A stretch of 64,000 nt of DNA from Rhizoclosmatium globosum (GCA_002104985.1 MCGO01000005.1:496001-560000), one strand, 5' to 3'; shown: positions 25,230 through 37,520, numbered from the stretch's first letter. Program-made: numbers and translations. The notes: generated by a model from the sequence alone, not told the origin.

Positions 25230-25870
25230 AACACATTTGCCTAACCCTTTGGTCCAGGATTTGACTGAGTTGCAAGTTCCATGGAAATCACCTCTTCCTC
25301 AATTTCAACAGCATCCTCAACTTCATCCACATCTTCCTCATTCACATCTAAGACACATAATTGAACAATGGCTTTTATTCTTGACTTGATAGCAGCATTG
25401 TATTTGGCTCTGGAACTTAAGAATGACGTTTATGGTTCTAACTCATCAATCAACGTATTCACCATATCACTTTCAAAATCAAGAAAAATCTTCATGGAAA
25501 TGTACTTCAATTCTTGGGTTGTGCAATTCTTCAATCCAAGAGCTGTAAGTTTGTCACTGGTAGTTTGGTAGCCTGAAAAAAACACACATTACGCCAATCT
25601 AATTTAACGTTGTACCAATGATAACACAAACTTGAATGACCAAAGAACAATGAGTAGTTTGGAAATGTCATGGGACATATGGGCTAAAAGATGTTCCTTA
25701 ATGGGATAACAATCCTTTCTTCTTGTTGTACATGTTTTTGTTAGGATGGACAATTTGTGTAACAGCCACTTGAAGTGTTTGAAACTATGCTCCAAATCGA
25801 ACTCCGGTTCAGAAACTCCTAGAACCGGCTCAATCTCCAAAAAGCCTGAACCAACACCAATTCCCACCCG
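25230..25870 (-). pseudogene. Possible decayed coding segment, unidentified
   Basis: Minus-strand frames here have a coding look: FKHFKWLLHKLSILTKTC, KEHLLAHMSHDISKLLIVLW, then ALGLKNCTTQELKYISMKIF and a strongly acidic DVNEEDVDEVEDAVEIEEEV near the end. The pieces are separated by stops, and I could not join them with in-phase introns. No known domain is recognised. It may be a relic, or a gene whose introns I have not solved. Confidence 0.3.
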
Positions 25871-26301
25871 TCTGACACAGATCAGCCCATCTCAATCCTT
25901 CCAAGTGCTTTTAACATCATTAATACACTTTTGGAGGTGAGTTTGAGCTCATTGAGACGTTTTGGTTGGGCCCTTAATTTGCACAGCAGTATGTCCATGT
26001 CTCAAACTAGTCTTCTTCAACTCACCTTCCAGCCAAAATTCAAGGAATTTGGCAGTCAAATAAGCGTGCCTCAAGTGTCAAACTTCACTATTGAGATTAA
26101 TGAGATCAAAGAGTTTCCAATCAAGCTATTTGAGAAGGTGTCTAGCAGACTTAAAAGGCAGGCAGTGATCATTGACGCAGAATCAACTCCAGTAAAGTAC
26201 GACTGGCATACAACAGTCACACCAACTGTTAACGACTTAAACGAGTTCCTTTATTCAAGGCCATAAACGGTCACAGAAAGAAATGCCTCAATGAAATAAC
26301 G

Positions 26302-26946
26302 ATGAACGACTTTGCGTCTTGGGCCTAATTGGCTCAACCAATCGCGACTGTTGATAATCCCGTGGAACTTCAGATAGCAATATATTCTAATGCTATCAAA
26401 ACCCACGCTTTTAAGGAATTAAAAAAGCAACTTCTCACTGCGCCCTCAACAAACCGAGCTGGGGCTGATAATGAAGATGCAGTGCTTGATATAAGTAATC
26501 AATTACGCCAAGAATATGGCCAAATTTACGTCTCAGAAGCAATTAACTGGCGCATTTGGGCCAATTACGTGCTATCCGGTCCTAGACATAATCAAGAAAC
26601 GCGATTTCGAGAAGGTCCGCTGCAGCACTTGATTAGTTTGTTTGCTGCCGCCAATGTCAACAAAGGAATGCTGAGACGACAAATCATCCAATCAAATACA
26701 GTTGCTATTGGAGAAAATCAACGCTTGCAGCAATGGATGAATCAGCTGCAGCAACTAATGAATGCTTTAATTGGGAACTGTCAAGCATTACAGCAAGAAA
26801 TTTTGGCCATTCAACAGGAGCTCGTAATAGCAAACCTTGCAATGTCTGAAGCACTGGCTTGCATTGCACGACGCTCCAGCACCTTCCAACTGAGTCCTGC
26901 TTTGGCTAGAATGGTACATACAAGGGAACGGCTAATGCTTGTGTGA
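26302..26946 (+). pseudogene. Orphan Gln-rich coiled-coil open frame, 3' end in transposon
   Basis: An open frame of about 200 codons encodes a mostly helical protein with EYGQIYVSEAINWRIWANYV and a Gln-rich coiled coil (QRLQQWMNQLQQLMNALIG). I do not recognise the family. An ATG at 26,302 is in frame but followed after eight codons by TAA; the open stretch then has no early ATG. Its last 30 or so codons are simply the antisense of the transposase fragment at 26,830-27,258. The likely history is an older gene cut by a transposon insertion, or an exon whose donor site I cannot place. Function unknown. Confidence 0.4.
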
Positions 26947-27258
26947 AAGTGAGCTTCAAATTTGGATTTTGCCTCTGCTAGAAATAACGTAGGATTCTCA
27001 ATGTAAAGATTGACAAGCCATTGGCGTCTTTTGTCCCCAAACTTTTTGCGAGAGCATTCCGATTGCCAACGGGAGACACTACCTTCAGTTTCAAATCGAT
27101 TGATCCATCCTCCAACAACAGACTTTGATTTGCCAAAGTACCGAGCCAGCTCCGTTTTGCTGATATTGTGGAAGTAGTGCATGTAAAAACAATTTCAGCG
27201 TTACATCCTCCGTGGCATGCTTGTTCTTGACAACAGACTGGATAAGGTCGACACTCAT
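26830..27258 (-). mobile_element. Truncated Tc1/mariner-type transposase fragment
   Basis: The minus strand starts with ATG at 27,258 (MSVDLIQSVVKNKHATEDVT), then after an apparent one-base frameshift continues with a helix-turn-helix pair typical of Tc1/mariner and IS630-like transposases: NISKTELARYFGKSKSVVGG, WINRFETEGSVSRW. A second helix-turn-helix follows (ISRSLVCTILAKAGLSWKVL) and then the linker ERRAMQASASDIARF, the residues normally just before the catalytic DDE domain. There the similarity stops, so the catalytic domain is missing. The element is dead. No terminal inverted repeats were found beside it. Confidence 0.75.
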
Positions 27259-27477
27259 TGGGAGTGCAAGGATAAAAAATGGAGATGAGGATCAAACCAA
27301 AATTCGATTTTGGCCTGAATGCACAATAAAACCTAAGATCACTTGCGCAGTCCACAAACAGATGCGAGCTTGAAGAATTGAACTTCATAATGTTATTTAA
27401 TAGTACTTGAAACTCCTACTCAGGATGCGTATCAGATTCACAAAATATCTCTTGTACAAAACTTGAATCAGTAGCAG

Positions 27478-27518
27478 TGAGTGAGTCTGCAATTTGAGCC
27501 CAAAGTTGACAATCCTGG
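27478..27518 (+). repeat. Dispersed 40-bp repeat, copy C (degenerate)
   Basis: Same orientation as copy A, with TGAGTGAGTCTGCAATTTG then AGCCCAAAGTTGACAATCC. Several C-to-T type differences suggest an older copy. It lies just outside the transposase fragment at 26,830-27,258. Confidence 0.6.
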
Positions 27519-29856
27519 TTTTACCGCTGAACCCGTTGAATCTGATTCCTCATATTAAGTACAAACATCGGAACATACGCAATAATACTTTAGATAAGAA
27601 GGCTTATGCCAGTCTATTTGTTTCAATAAGTTATGTCCAGGTTTCTAATTCATAACTTCATCTTCAACAACACATTCTTTGCTCCTCTCATTCTCACATC
27701 AGAAATCAAACATGAATTAATCGGATTTAATTGTATTTGATGCAATTATCATTATATCCTTTTAAGAAAAGTCAGTTGTTGAAACTAGCTATTTCGGAAT
27801 CGGAGACTCATCTGATAAGGTATTATCTATGCTCGCCATTGAGTTCATTATTTTATTTGATTAATTGAAAGTTTCAAGCTTTAAACTATCTGGGAAATAT
27901 ATATTTGGCTTTACTTTTGAGCCTTTTCATTTGAAAGTGTGCCATGCTGCGGCTGATATAAACAAGCACTAATTAATAACAAACACCAGTACAGCAAGCT
28001 CATATATAGCTCAATAACTAGCCTCCTAAGTACCATGAATAGCAGATAAGGTGCAATAACAAACAAAGAATAAATGGAAAGGAAGATAAACCAGCCACAC
28101 CATAGAGGAGAAGAGAAGAGAATTTTATTATGTTTAACAAGAATGTAAATCAAAGCCCCAACAATTAAATTCACATTTGAAAATGATACTTTTACAAATT
28201 CTTTGGCTTTCTGGCAAGAGAAGCCATGCTGTGGGCAGGAAAGACAGTAAATGGGACTGTCCTATGTGCACAAACATTATTGAGTAACTTCTGATTACCC
28301 TAGAGGTATCTGCTATGTCATAACACAACCTTGTCAAAGGGAATCAGTAAGAAACAAAGAGGATGTTTTGGTGGAGGTCCTCCATGGACCGATTCTTGCT
28401 TTACTGACGGGGCTCTGTTTCATTTAATGGTTTCTGTTGCATTGAAATATCTTGTGAGTGAGTGAGATTTGGAGGTGACGCTGATAGTGGATTACAATAA
28501 AGATTTGGTTGGTTAGGAACCCTGAATCATCTCCTGATCTCTTCATATTTATTAAAGCATATTTGTATCCTTATGTGCAGTTGTATCGACTTCTTGTCTT
28601 TTTTTCCCTTTTTTCTTTTTCTAGAATATCTCTTCTACTACCTTCTGGTGTTTGCTATTGACTATTTCTCTCCCTTTTGTATTAGTGAGTTTTTCTCTCA
28701 CTTCTTGAAGCCTTTCTGGGAGTCTTTGTTTTCTGCCTCTTTGTTAATTTTTTCTTCCAGCTTTTTAAGGCATCGGTTTTACAAGGAAAAAACGCACAAT
28801 TTTTGATGCTAGAAAAGTGTCGGGATTGCCAACCCTCTACACTCCCCCGTCTCATTTCACCACTTGTATGTGCAGCAGCGCCTTGAGCTTTGGAGAACGT
28901 ACGTCATCTAATGCAGTGTGGCTATGTAGTCTGGGTGATAGATTGAGTACAACAATTTTATTTATTATTTGTTTCCTACAGTCAAAGCGACACAACTGCC
29001 AATCCACTCTTATCCACATCAAACTCAGTATATATTAAGTTACGAATAGCCCGAACTGTCATTGCAATCTAGTTGTTTTGATCAGTCAAGACAAGCTGGC
29101 CCAATGCAATCACCTACACCAAGCTGGTCAGCCTCTTCAGGTTCGCGATTCTGATCAATTCGAGGTGCAAGATGATAAGTGGACATTGGCAGCATTAGCT
29201 TTCTTCGCTTCCTTTGCCTTCTTTGGTGTGTGTCCGGATTTCGATGTCAAAAAACAAAACTACAGAAATGAAATCCGAAAAAATGTTCTTTAGAAGTTGT
29301 AGATGCACTATAAAACTTCGATTTGGGACCATGGATGTGTTGATACAATGTGTGTGGCTGCCGTTCTATTTGTTTGCGTGTAAAATTGACTCAAACTCCA
29401 TTTTACTCATAAAATCTTACTGCTAGAAACTAAATCAATACTTTCGCTCTACACAAATTTAAAAAAAAGCATGTTTTACTGACGTTTTGATCTACTTTAG
29501 ACTGTGTTGCGAGTATCTACCATCGAGTTCTATTCCGTTGAAGTTTTCAAAATCATCTGATTTCAACACTGTCCTCCAACAGAATGACACATGCTAGCCA
29601 GATATCTCTTATATATACATATTCACAGTTTACCCATTTCTGTGAGTCTTTTGTTCCTTTACTTCTTCCTTTTATTGGGATCTCACAAATCGTATTTGAG
29701 AGAGGCAAACAAAATTGAAAATTTTCTGGCTTCATTTTGTCTTTGACTCTGGACCGATGCCTTAACCTATGCTCTTTCTTGATGCTTTTGTTGTCATGAT
29801 TGTCTTTGCCTTGTGGGTTGTTTCTTCCACTGCTTCTGCTAGCCCTTTAGTCCTGA

Positions 29857-29874
29857 TTTAGGGTTAGGGTTTGG
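29857..29874 (+). repeat. Short telomere-like tract
   Basis: The sequence TTTAGGGTTAGGGTTTGG holds two TTAGGG units plus a degenerate third. It is too short to be a telomere end, and may be an interstitial remnant or chance. Confidence 0.35.
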
Positions 29875-30682
29875 ATCTGAATTCCTCTGTTAGTATTTTA
29901 CACTTGACTGGATTTTAACCTGGTCAAACCTGGTACTTGAGCATTCTTAAACCACTCTTCTTGGAACCATCCAACCCCCTTTCCTAACTTACCAGAGGTA
30001 TCAATTCTTTGTATGAATAACAGACTTCTGTGTTCTACCACAAAAATGATGATTGGATTGATGTTAGAATTGCCATGATGCGAATCTAATAACCTGGGAC
30101 GCACAACAAATAGATAACTTCTGGAATGCGGCTTTAAGTTTCAAGAATATGTGTATCATTCCATTTGGAGGCAAGGTAGACTTGTATTTTTGGAAGGCAA
30201 GAGAGTATGGGATGGTCATCAAAGATCTACATTCTTGTATGTTTGAAAACGCCTTATGTTGTCTACAGGGATACCAGAACTAAGTGGAAGCAAAAGTGAA
30301 ACGGGTTTTCCTGTCAACTTGTTCATATAAAGGCACATTTCTTGTTTGCTATGTTCCAAAGATGGAGACTCAAGTAGTTTTGGCAATTGAAAGAAAGAGT
30401 CCTTATGCAAGGACATGGTATTTCTGGGTTTTACCAATGATTGTTTCTCTCGATAATACATTTACTCCAATATATAGTTCTTTACTTTTGCATGGATATA
30501 ACTGTTGAGTTTTTGACAATGCTTTGGTGAAACCCAAGAGGACAAGTTGAGCAAGAAGTAGAGAAGAATGAACAAACTTAAATTGTTCAAAAAAGGAGAA
30601 AGTTAGTGAAATTGTGACAAAGTAAATCTCTACTCACAGTTAAACATTGTTGCCACTGGTAACCCTGCCCCGACAACAGACA

Positions 30683-31380
30683 TTAATTTGGGTATACACT
30701 TTGGGTGTCACAGCCCCCACGAGCAAGTGTACTACACAGTGCAATAGCTCCCTCCCAAAACAGATTGACAGGATGAGTCTCCATCACTTCCATGCACACA
30801 CAATAACCATCCTTTGGAGACTCCAAATCAAAACAAATGTTGGAGACACATAGCTTTGGTCTCTGTTTACTTTCCTCAGAATACAGAAGTATTGTTGACT
30901 GAGAAGAACCTAATACCCTCATGAATGTGAGACAGATTCAAATCAGGATGGATGGCATTGCCATGATAGGCATAGAGCATATTTCCAGCAGGAAAGTGCA
31001 AAGGTTGAGCCGCAAGTGTTTGATAACCATTTAGTACCAGATACGCCTTATTGAAAGAATTCACAAGCTTGATAATATGAGGGAGGATCTGTCAATTTAA
31101 GATTTTACAAAGGCATACATAGAAGAAAGTGCTCACGTTTTCCCTCTTTCAGCATGTTATAGATCTTGGTTTGCAAAGCTTCACCTTCTCCTTGAACACC
31201 TTGTAACGCAGCTTGGAAGCAATGTGAGTTTCCACAGATGAAGCCTTCTGTCAACACAGGAGACAGAGTATTTTGGGCACTGAAGAGATTATTGTGGACA
31301 AAGCTGAAATGAACAAAGTCTGACAACATTGCCCAAGGAAAATTGATCTGAAGGCAACGAGATAAATGAGACAGAGCCTA
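30683..31380 (-). pseudogene. Unidentified minus-strand coding-like segment
   Basis: Two adjacent minus-strand pieces look coding. One reads INFPWAMLSDFVHFSFVHNN, then VLTEGFICGNSHCFQAALQG and KIYNMLKEGK. The other, after a GTGAGC donor-like site and a CAG acceptor near 31,090, reads LPHIIKLVNSFNKAYLVLNG and PLHFPAGNMLYAYHGNAIHP. The join shifts frame, and the next frame soon meets a stop. I do not recognise the protein. It may be a decayed gene or one with unsolved introns. It lies downstream of the ABC transporter gene and in the same orientation. Confidence 0.35.
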
Positions 31381-31939
31381 AATTCAGCCAATGAAAACCT
31401 GAATAAGTGGAGGCACAGAGAACAGAAATTTAAATTACGGGAGAACTTGCTAAAAAGGATTGTGGATGCGAGTACTTTGGCAGCAATGCTTTAATGCTCT
31501 GTGTAATTGGTAGTGTCAGGAAATAACGTCTTCTATTTGTCCCTACTGTTGAGAATTGATAAGACCAGAATTTGGGCTTAAACCCATTGGAGGAGGCAGA
31601 ATTCTTATATTGTAAGTAATTGCTGAAATGACTGGAAAGAAACTCTTTGACTTGTGCAGGGAGTTGGCTTCAAGAAATGACATAAAGTTGGATTTCTTAG
31701 CATACAGACACTAACAAAGTTTGGGGCTACTACAGACATTGCGTGGTTGCTCCTAAGATCCTTCTCTCTGCTATCTACTCCCTTTAAATAGTAGTTATCA
31801 CCGCAATGCTCAAGCTCAAACGTTGTTAAAGCATCAAGAAAAATGTCTTACTTCTAGAAAGAAATAGGAGTATTTTATGTAAAGTTGCAATTAATTAGCA
31901 AATAAAAGGAAAGACGAGAAAGTGAAAAAAATGTATCAT

Positions 31940-34900
31940 TTAACGTGCAACCTTGAATCGCTGAATAAAGATAGCTGTCAAAACGCGGTTAAAGATCCAG
32001 AAGGCAATCAAAAGCCCAAAGTTTCTCCATCGGTTATCATAACTCCAGCCCAATGAATGGAAAATATTGTCTCCAGTCTGCATTGGGCAGTATGTGCACG
32101 TTCCTACAGCATTGGGGTCAACAAGCTTTCCGGGCGCAACGTGAAGATAAGGTGCAAAGTATTTTCCGCAGGTAGTATTCGCTGGAATCGGGACGTTGAC
32201 AAATGATTTTTCGTCACAATGAATGCTGAGACCTCCAAGATCGTTCACCATCATTCCTTCAATCAGGTAGTGGTAAGGGTCAATCCAATACAACCAATTC
32301 TTGTAGAATCCAGGCATCTCGTCGTAAGAAATAGTGACTCCACAGAACCTAAATTGGCAAAGAGTTCAAAACTATGCCTTCAAGAAATAAATAAGAACAC
32401 GCACAAAGAGAGAATTGATGTCAAGATTGGAAGAATTGCTGCGGCAACACCATAATTTGGAACAGCAGCGGCGATCAACTGACCAAATGATACAGACCAC
32501 AACGTAAAAGCAGTAAGGCTGTAAGAACGTAATAAATCTCCTTTGTTGATTAAATTAATGTCACTTACATGGCATAAAAATAACCAGTGTTGTCCGTTGT
32601 TGCATTCAAACCAACAGTCCAGTAGAACAACAAGAAGAAGGCTGTCGAAGCGACAATTGCAAAAGGAATTTCAGCAGTTGTGATGGCAAGACCAAAGGCT
32701 CTGGGACCATAAGCACCCTGAGATTGTTCACGAAGTGCAACAGAACGTTGGTCCAACAGGGTTGGAATAACAAGCTTAATAACAACGACACCAAGAGTAC
32801 TTGTCTGAAATAAGGCAAAGATTCTGTTTTGTGCGCCAGCAGGTGTAGGTTCACACTGAAAGAATGTCAAACCAAGCAAAAGAGCAATCGCAATTTGAAA
32901 TGTTACTCGACCGACGTTGTAGTTGGGATCACGCCAGAACGAACGGAACATTCGTTTCATAACCATTCCATACACATAGCCTCCACTTGGTACATCTGCA
33001 TTCAATCTGTGTTTCAACTTATCCAAATCACCAGTGTGGTGGGAAGCAAAGTCGATGGCTCGTTGTTTGATAGCATCCAGAATTTGCGATTCCCTGGCAC
33101 ATTCTGGTGACGCTTTCCATGCTTCGAACCAATCAATCGTGTTTGTAGTATGTCCAACTCCAGCACCAATACTGTCGAGAATATATTCGGCTGGGTTCGC
33201 GGTAGGGTCGCACTTAGCAGCACCAGTTTTTTCAAAGTAGTTGAGCATAGTTTGACAGTCTGGTCCGAGTTCTCCAAAGTAGATTGTCTTTCCACCACGG
33301 CCAAGCAACAAAAGTCTGTCGAACTCTTTAAAGAGCATAGCAGATGGCTGGTGAATTGTGACGACGAGAGCATAGCCTTGTAAAGTCAGGTTTCTCAAAA
33401 GACGGATAATGTTAGTAGCGGCCTGTGCGTCCAATCCAGAAGTGGGTTCATCGAGGAAAATAATCTTGGGCTTCGCAACCAACTCAATGCCGATTGTAAG
33501 ACGTTTACGTTCTTCCATCGAGAGACCAACTCCACTGTCCAAGTCACCGACGAGTGCGTTTTCCAAATCTTCCATTTCCAGTAGTTTGATAACCTCGTTC
33601 ACATATTCTCGTTTGTCCTGGATCGAGACAGAGGCTGGTTGACGGAGGAATGCGGCAAATTCAAGAGCCTCTCTAACAGTTGCTTCCTTTGTGTGAACAT
33701 CCATTTGTTCGCAGTAACCACTGATCTTGAGGTATTCAGGTCCAGGAGAAGAAGGGCCAACCCAAATTTCTCCTTCGATTGTTCCAATAGTCTTTCTTCT
33801 TGCGACTACGTCAAGCAGTGTGGTTTTACCGGCACCAGAAGATCCCATCAATGCAGTCATTGTGCCTGGAACCGCGTATCCGTTCACTCCGTTCAAGAGT
33901 TGCAACGTTTTTCCTTTCTCTTTCGGGTGTGGAACGTAATACTTGATGTCAGACCAAGTAAGAGTATTTAATGCGTCAATGTCTTCCTTACTACCATCAA
34001 TTTTGATAGACTCATAGTCATGTTGCTTTTGCTTCTCCTTTCTGGTAGGCGTCGAAATATCCTTGGCGTTTGCGGGTTTAAACAGTTTTACGCTTAGACC
34101 AGCTTTACCATGCTGTACAGTTTCCAAAACAATGCAATCCAGGATCATGAATATTACAATGAAGCCAAGGTTGATGAGAAGGTTCCACCACTTCATATCA
34201 GTATTAATAGATAACGCAGAGGAGAGATAATCGAGGCCATGGACAACTGGAGAGCCAGGAACAGATCCTTGCAGGGTACATGTTTGGTAAGCAGGGTTCG
34301 TATAATACGGTGGTATATACGCTGGGACGAGGGAAGTACCCGCACACGCCAAATCGAGACCTTCAAATTCGTTGATCATGATAGTGAGAAATCCGTATCC
34401 AACTGGATTAATGTAGAGAATCTTAAATATTTTTGATGTTAATTCATTTGTAAGCCCTTCCTTGTTTGACACTCACCCATCCAAACCAAGGCTTCATATC
34501 ATGAATTGGGATCATATATCCAGCATACATAGTACACAAAATGAGCACAATAGCGGCGTGGTTAATGGCTTCATGCTTTTCTGCAGCCAGGAAACCGAAA
34601 ATTTTGAGCATAAATCCAAAAGCTTGTTGAGTGAGAATAATAGAGAGGTAGAAAATAAAGAACTGTTGTAGACCAAGTCAGTATCAGCCAAGAACAAAAA
34701 GAGGTGTTTACCTTTTCGGCGTTTGGTTGCAATCCCACCATGAAGTAAAGAATCAACGAGAAGAACAAAATTCTAACAGCGGAAACTAGGAACTCAAATA
34801 CGCTTTGAGCCAGAAAGTGTGTCGAAGGACGGTATAGAGCCATGTCGAGGTGCTTATAAAGAATAGTTCTGCCGTCGATAACTTTGGGAATTTCTGCAAA

Positions 34901-36780
34901 GGCACTAACAGCATTAAATAAAAGACCAAAATAAATGGCCCCTCCACGAGTAAATGCTCCTGCAGACGTTGCTGGAATCTGGTAGAAGACAGATCCGACA
35001 ATAACGGCCATCAATAAGTTGAAAATGGTGCTTAAATGCCCATGCGTTATTTATAGGGCGCATCTAGATATGAACTTACCTCATTATGATGGCTCCAGAG
35101 TTTCCACGAATAATCTGAACTTCACGACGTAAAAGCATAAGTGCCTGTGTAGACAATGGAACAGCATACAAGCTATCAAGTTGCTTTCCTTTGCTTCCTT
35201 GAAGCTTTCGTCTTGCAACAATTCGTTCAAAGAACAAAGAACGAGCCTTTTCATTATGGTCTGGTGCGAGGTAACGTTCCGCCTCGGCTTCATTGACTTT
35301 ACCATACCTGCTGGACTTGTACTTGTCAAAGAGATCTTTGGGGCTGATTTTTCCACTGCTGACACATGTTGTAAGGTATTCTGCGGAAGTGTCACGAGGG
35401 TGTTTAGGAAAGCCAAGGTCTTCAAAGTATTTCACAGCATCTTGGGTTGGGCCTATTCAATTTCATGTGTTATCGAACTTAAATTGATGCACAGAAGCAA
35501 AAATACGTACCAAAAAAACAGCAATGGCCTTCCGCCAAGACAATAACCTTGTCGAATAAGTTGTACATGGCGTCGGAGGCTTGATAACAAGAGGCAACGA
35601 CAGTTCGGTTTTGGTAGTCAGCAAAAGCACGAAGAGCCTTCACGAAGTCGAGGGATGACGCCGCATCTAAACCTTTGGTACATCCATCGAATATACCAGC
35701 AGAACCTCCAATCACAGTTGCCTCTGTATGGTGGTTAGAAACTAATCATTTGAATATATATGATTTCAAAACGAACCTGCAAGCGATACACGCTTTTTCT
35801 CACCACCTGAAACACCTCGAAGTGTTGAGTCACCGACGACGGTGTTTTGGCAATTCACCAAACCGTACATCTTGAGGGTAACTTCGATAATTTTGGCACG
35901 AATGGTTGGAGATATGACTTTGCAGTTAAGAGCAAAGTCGAGAGTTTGCCTCACTGTCAAGGACGGGTAGTGTGGGTCACCTTCTTCGGAATAGACAACT
36001 TCGCCACGGAACTTTTCGTGGATTTCTTTGCTTGAAAAACCAGAGTACATGATTTCACCTCGAATCTATGTATTAAGAAATCTTCATTAATTCAAAATAT
36101 ACAACGAAACTAATGTATACCTCTTTGAAACTTCGAGTCTGGTTGGAGAATGTTCGAAGAAGTGACGAACAACCAGAACCAGGACGACCAATAACAAGCA
36201 CACATTCACCAGGTTTGAGAACACCTGTTATACTACGTATGATATCTTTTTCGACATGCTTTGCAGGGAAGAGAGTGTCACTTGTTTTCTTGATGTAGTT
36301 GGCAATTTGGATTAAAGGCTGGATAGCACCAACGACAGTTGTCCCAACAGTCTGGATACTTGCATCTTGTAATGAGTTACCGACGACATTCTATTGGTGG
36401 TGGTCGGGGTGGGGGGAGGAATTGAAATGTTAAGAACAATGGACAAAATCCAGACAATGGAGCGATGCAAGGCGACTTACCAAATTGCGGAAGGCGATAG
36501 GCATTTCAGAAAACTCCAATCCTTTGCCATTCACATATTGTCTCACAGCGCGCTGGAAGAAGGCAGTGTCAAAGTCTTTGGACTTGGGATCAGCACGAGG
36601 ATCTTGCATCATATCTGCGATACTCTTGAATGATTCGGCGTCTGCCATGTCGTATCGCGAGTTTCTCTGTGCATCAGCTTTCATCTCATCGAAAATAGCT
36701 TGCTTGTCAGGTTGTTGGACAGACTCAACAGGTGAGATCACTGCACGAACATCTTCGTTCGTCTCCTCCCGAATATCCAT
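31940..36780 (-). CDS. Full-length PDR-type ABC transporter (ABCG subfamily)
   Basis: Plasma-membrane-type pleiotropic drug resistance pump with the reverse layout NBD1-TMD1-NBD2-TMD2. The ATG at 36,780 begins MDIREETNEDVRAVISP. NBD1 has the degenerate P-loop GRPGSGCSSLLR, signature VSGGEKKRVSLA and an altered Walker B/D-loop (GIFDGCTKGLDA, where the usual Glu is missing). TMD1 spans about 34,470-35,090. NBD2 has a canonical P-loop GSSGAGKTTLLD, an unusual signature GVGLSMEERKRLTIGIEL, Walker B IIFLDEPTSGLDAQ and H-loop VVTIHQPS. TMD2 follows (RDPNYNVGRVTFQIAIALLL), and a Cys-containing external loop precedes the end FIQRFKVAR. This asymmetry, with one canonical and one degenerate ATP site, is known in fungal PDR pumps. 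About ten short introns, all in frame. Substrate cannot be predicted. Confidence 0.93.
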
Positions 36781-37520
36781 TAGTACGAACTGACTACGAA
36801 CTGGAAGAGCTTTGCGATTGTTTTTTAGGAGAGGTGGGAATAATGGAATGACTTCTTATACCAAGAAGCACAATGGACACAATGAAGTCTTTGTAGCCTT
36901 TGTTTCCCATTGTGACCCTAAATCTGTAATATCAGCCTATTGGTGACAAAAGGGTTTCATTTCCTATTATATACCACCCTTTAACCAATCGTCAGTGTTG
37001 TATTGGACAAGGAACCAGGGAATTCGGGACACTCTTTATAGTTAAGACACGGCTTAGCGCCGTTGATTATTCTATTATTTATTGCTTAGTTTATGCCATA
37101 CTTGGCAGTAACCTTTTTATCAAATAAATGGCCGTTCCAGAGGACTTGACGAGCCCGCCTACCTTGATCCCGGATCCAAGGCAACCGTAATCTCGCCTAA
37201 GTCTTCAGTCAGTAAAAAGTGAGTTTGTGCGCAGTTAGCGGCAACGTGATTCATAACTCCCTCATCTCATACAGTTTGAGGTGGCAGATGTGAAATGGAA
37301 TCTGATCTATTATCAATTCCTCTACATAACTTTTTAACTAGAATATTCGATGTTCAGCCAAAATGGTTCGTTGTTTGAGGCGGGAAAAAAAGCCCGCCCA
37401 CTCGCATCAAATTCAGCTTAAAACACGAACCAGGTCACTTTCTCATTTCACGTCCCTCTTGGTGAGTCTCTTTCCCCTCGTTCTAAATTTCTGCGATAAT
37501 AAGAAGATTGAAGCTAGAAA
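36781..37520. other. Intergenic region, PDR transporter / hydrolase array
   Basis: A 740-bp divergent intergenic region holding both promoters. No conserved open frame was recognised. No drug-response element can be named with confidence. Confidence 0.5.

Larger units (their letters stand above)
20756..31939. other. 11-kb gene-poor, AT-rich region with relics
   Basis: In this stretch I find no intact gene of a family I know. Open frames are short, mostly under 90 codons, and stops are frequent on both strands, in contrast to the dense blocks on either side. It holds a decayed transposase fragment, an orphan open frame, a degenerate tandem repeat, three copies of a 40-bp repeat, and two minus-strand stretches with coding-like segments; these are listed separately. 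Sub-stretches 20,760-22,090, 22,150-23,100, 24,040-25,220, 27,520-29,850 and 29,880-30,680 show nothing else I can support. Long T- and A-rich tracts (for example 28,590-28,760) are common. Confidence 0.7.

Noticed and set aside
36430..36780. N-terminal piece of the PDR transporter as a separate small protein
   Set aside because: A GTAAGT donor and an in-phase acceptor join it to the NBD1 exon, and PDR proteins normally have such a leader.
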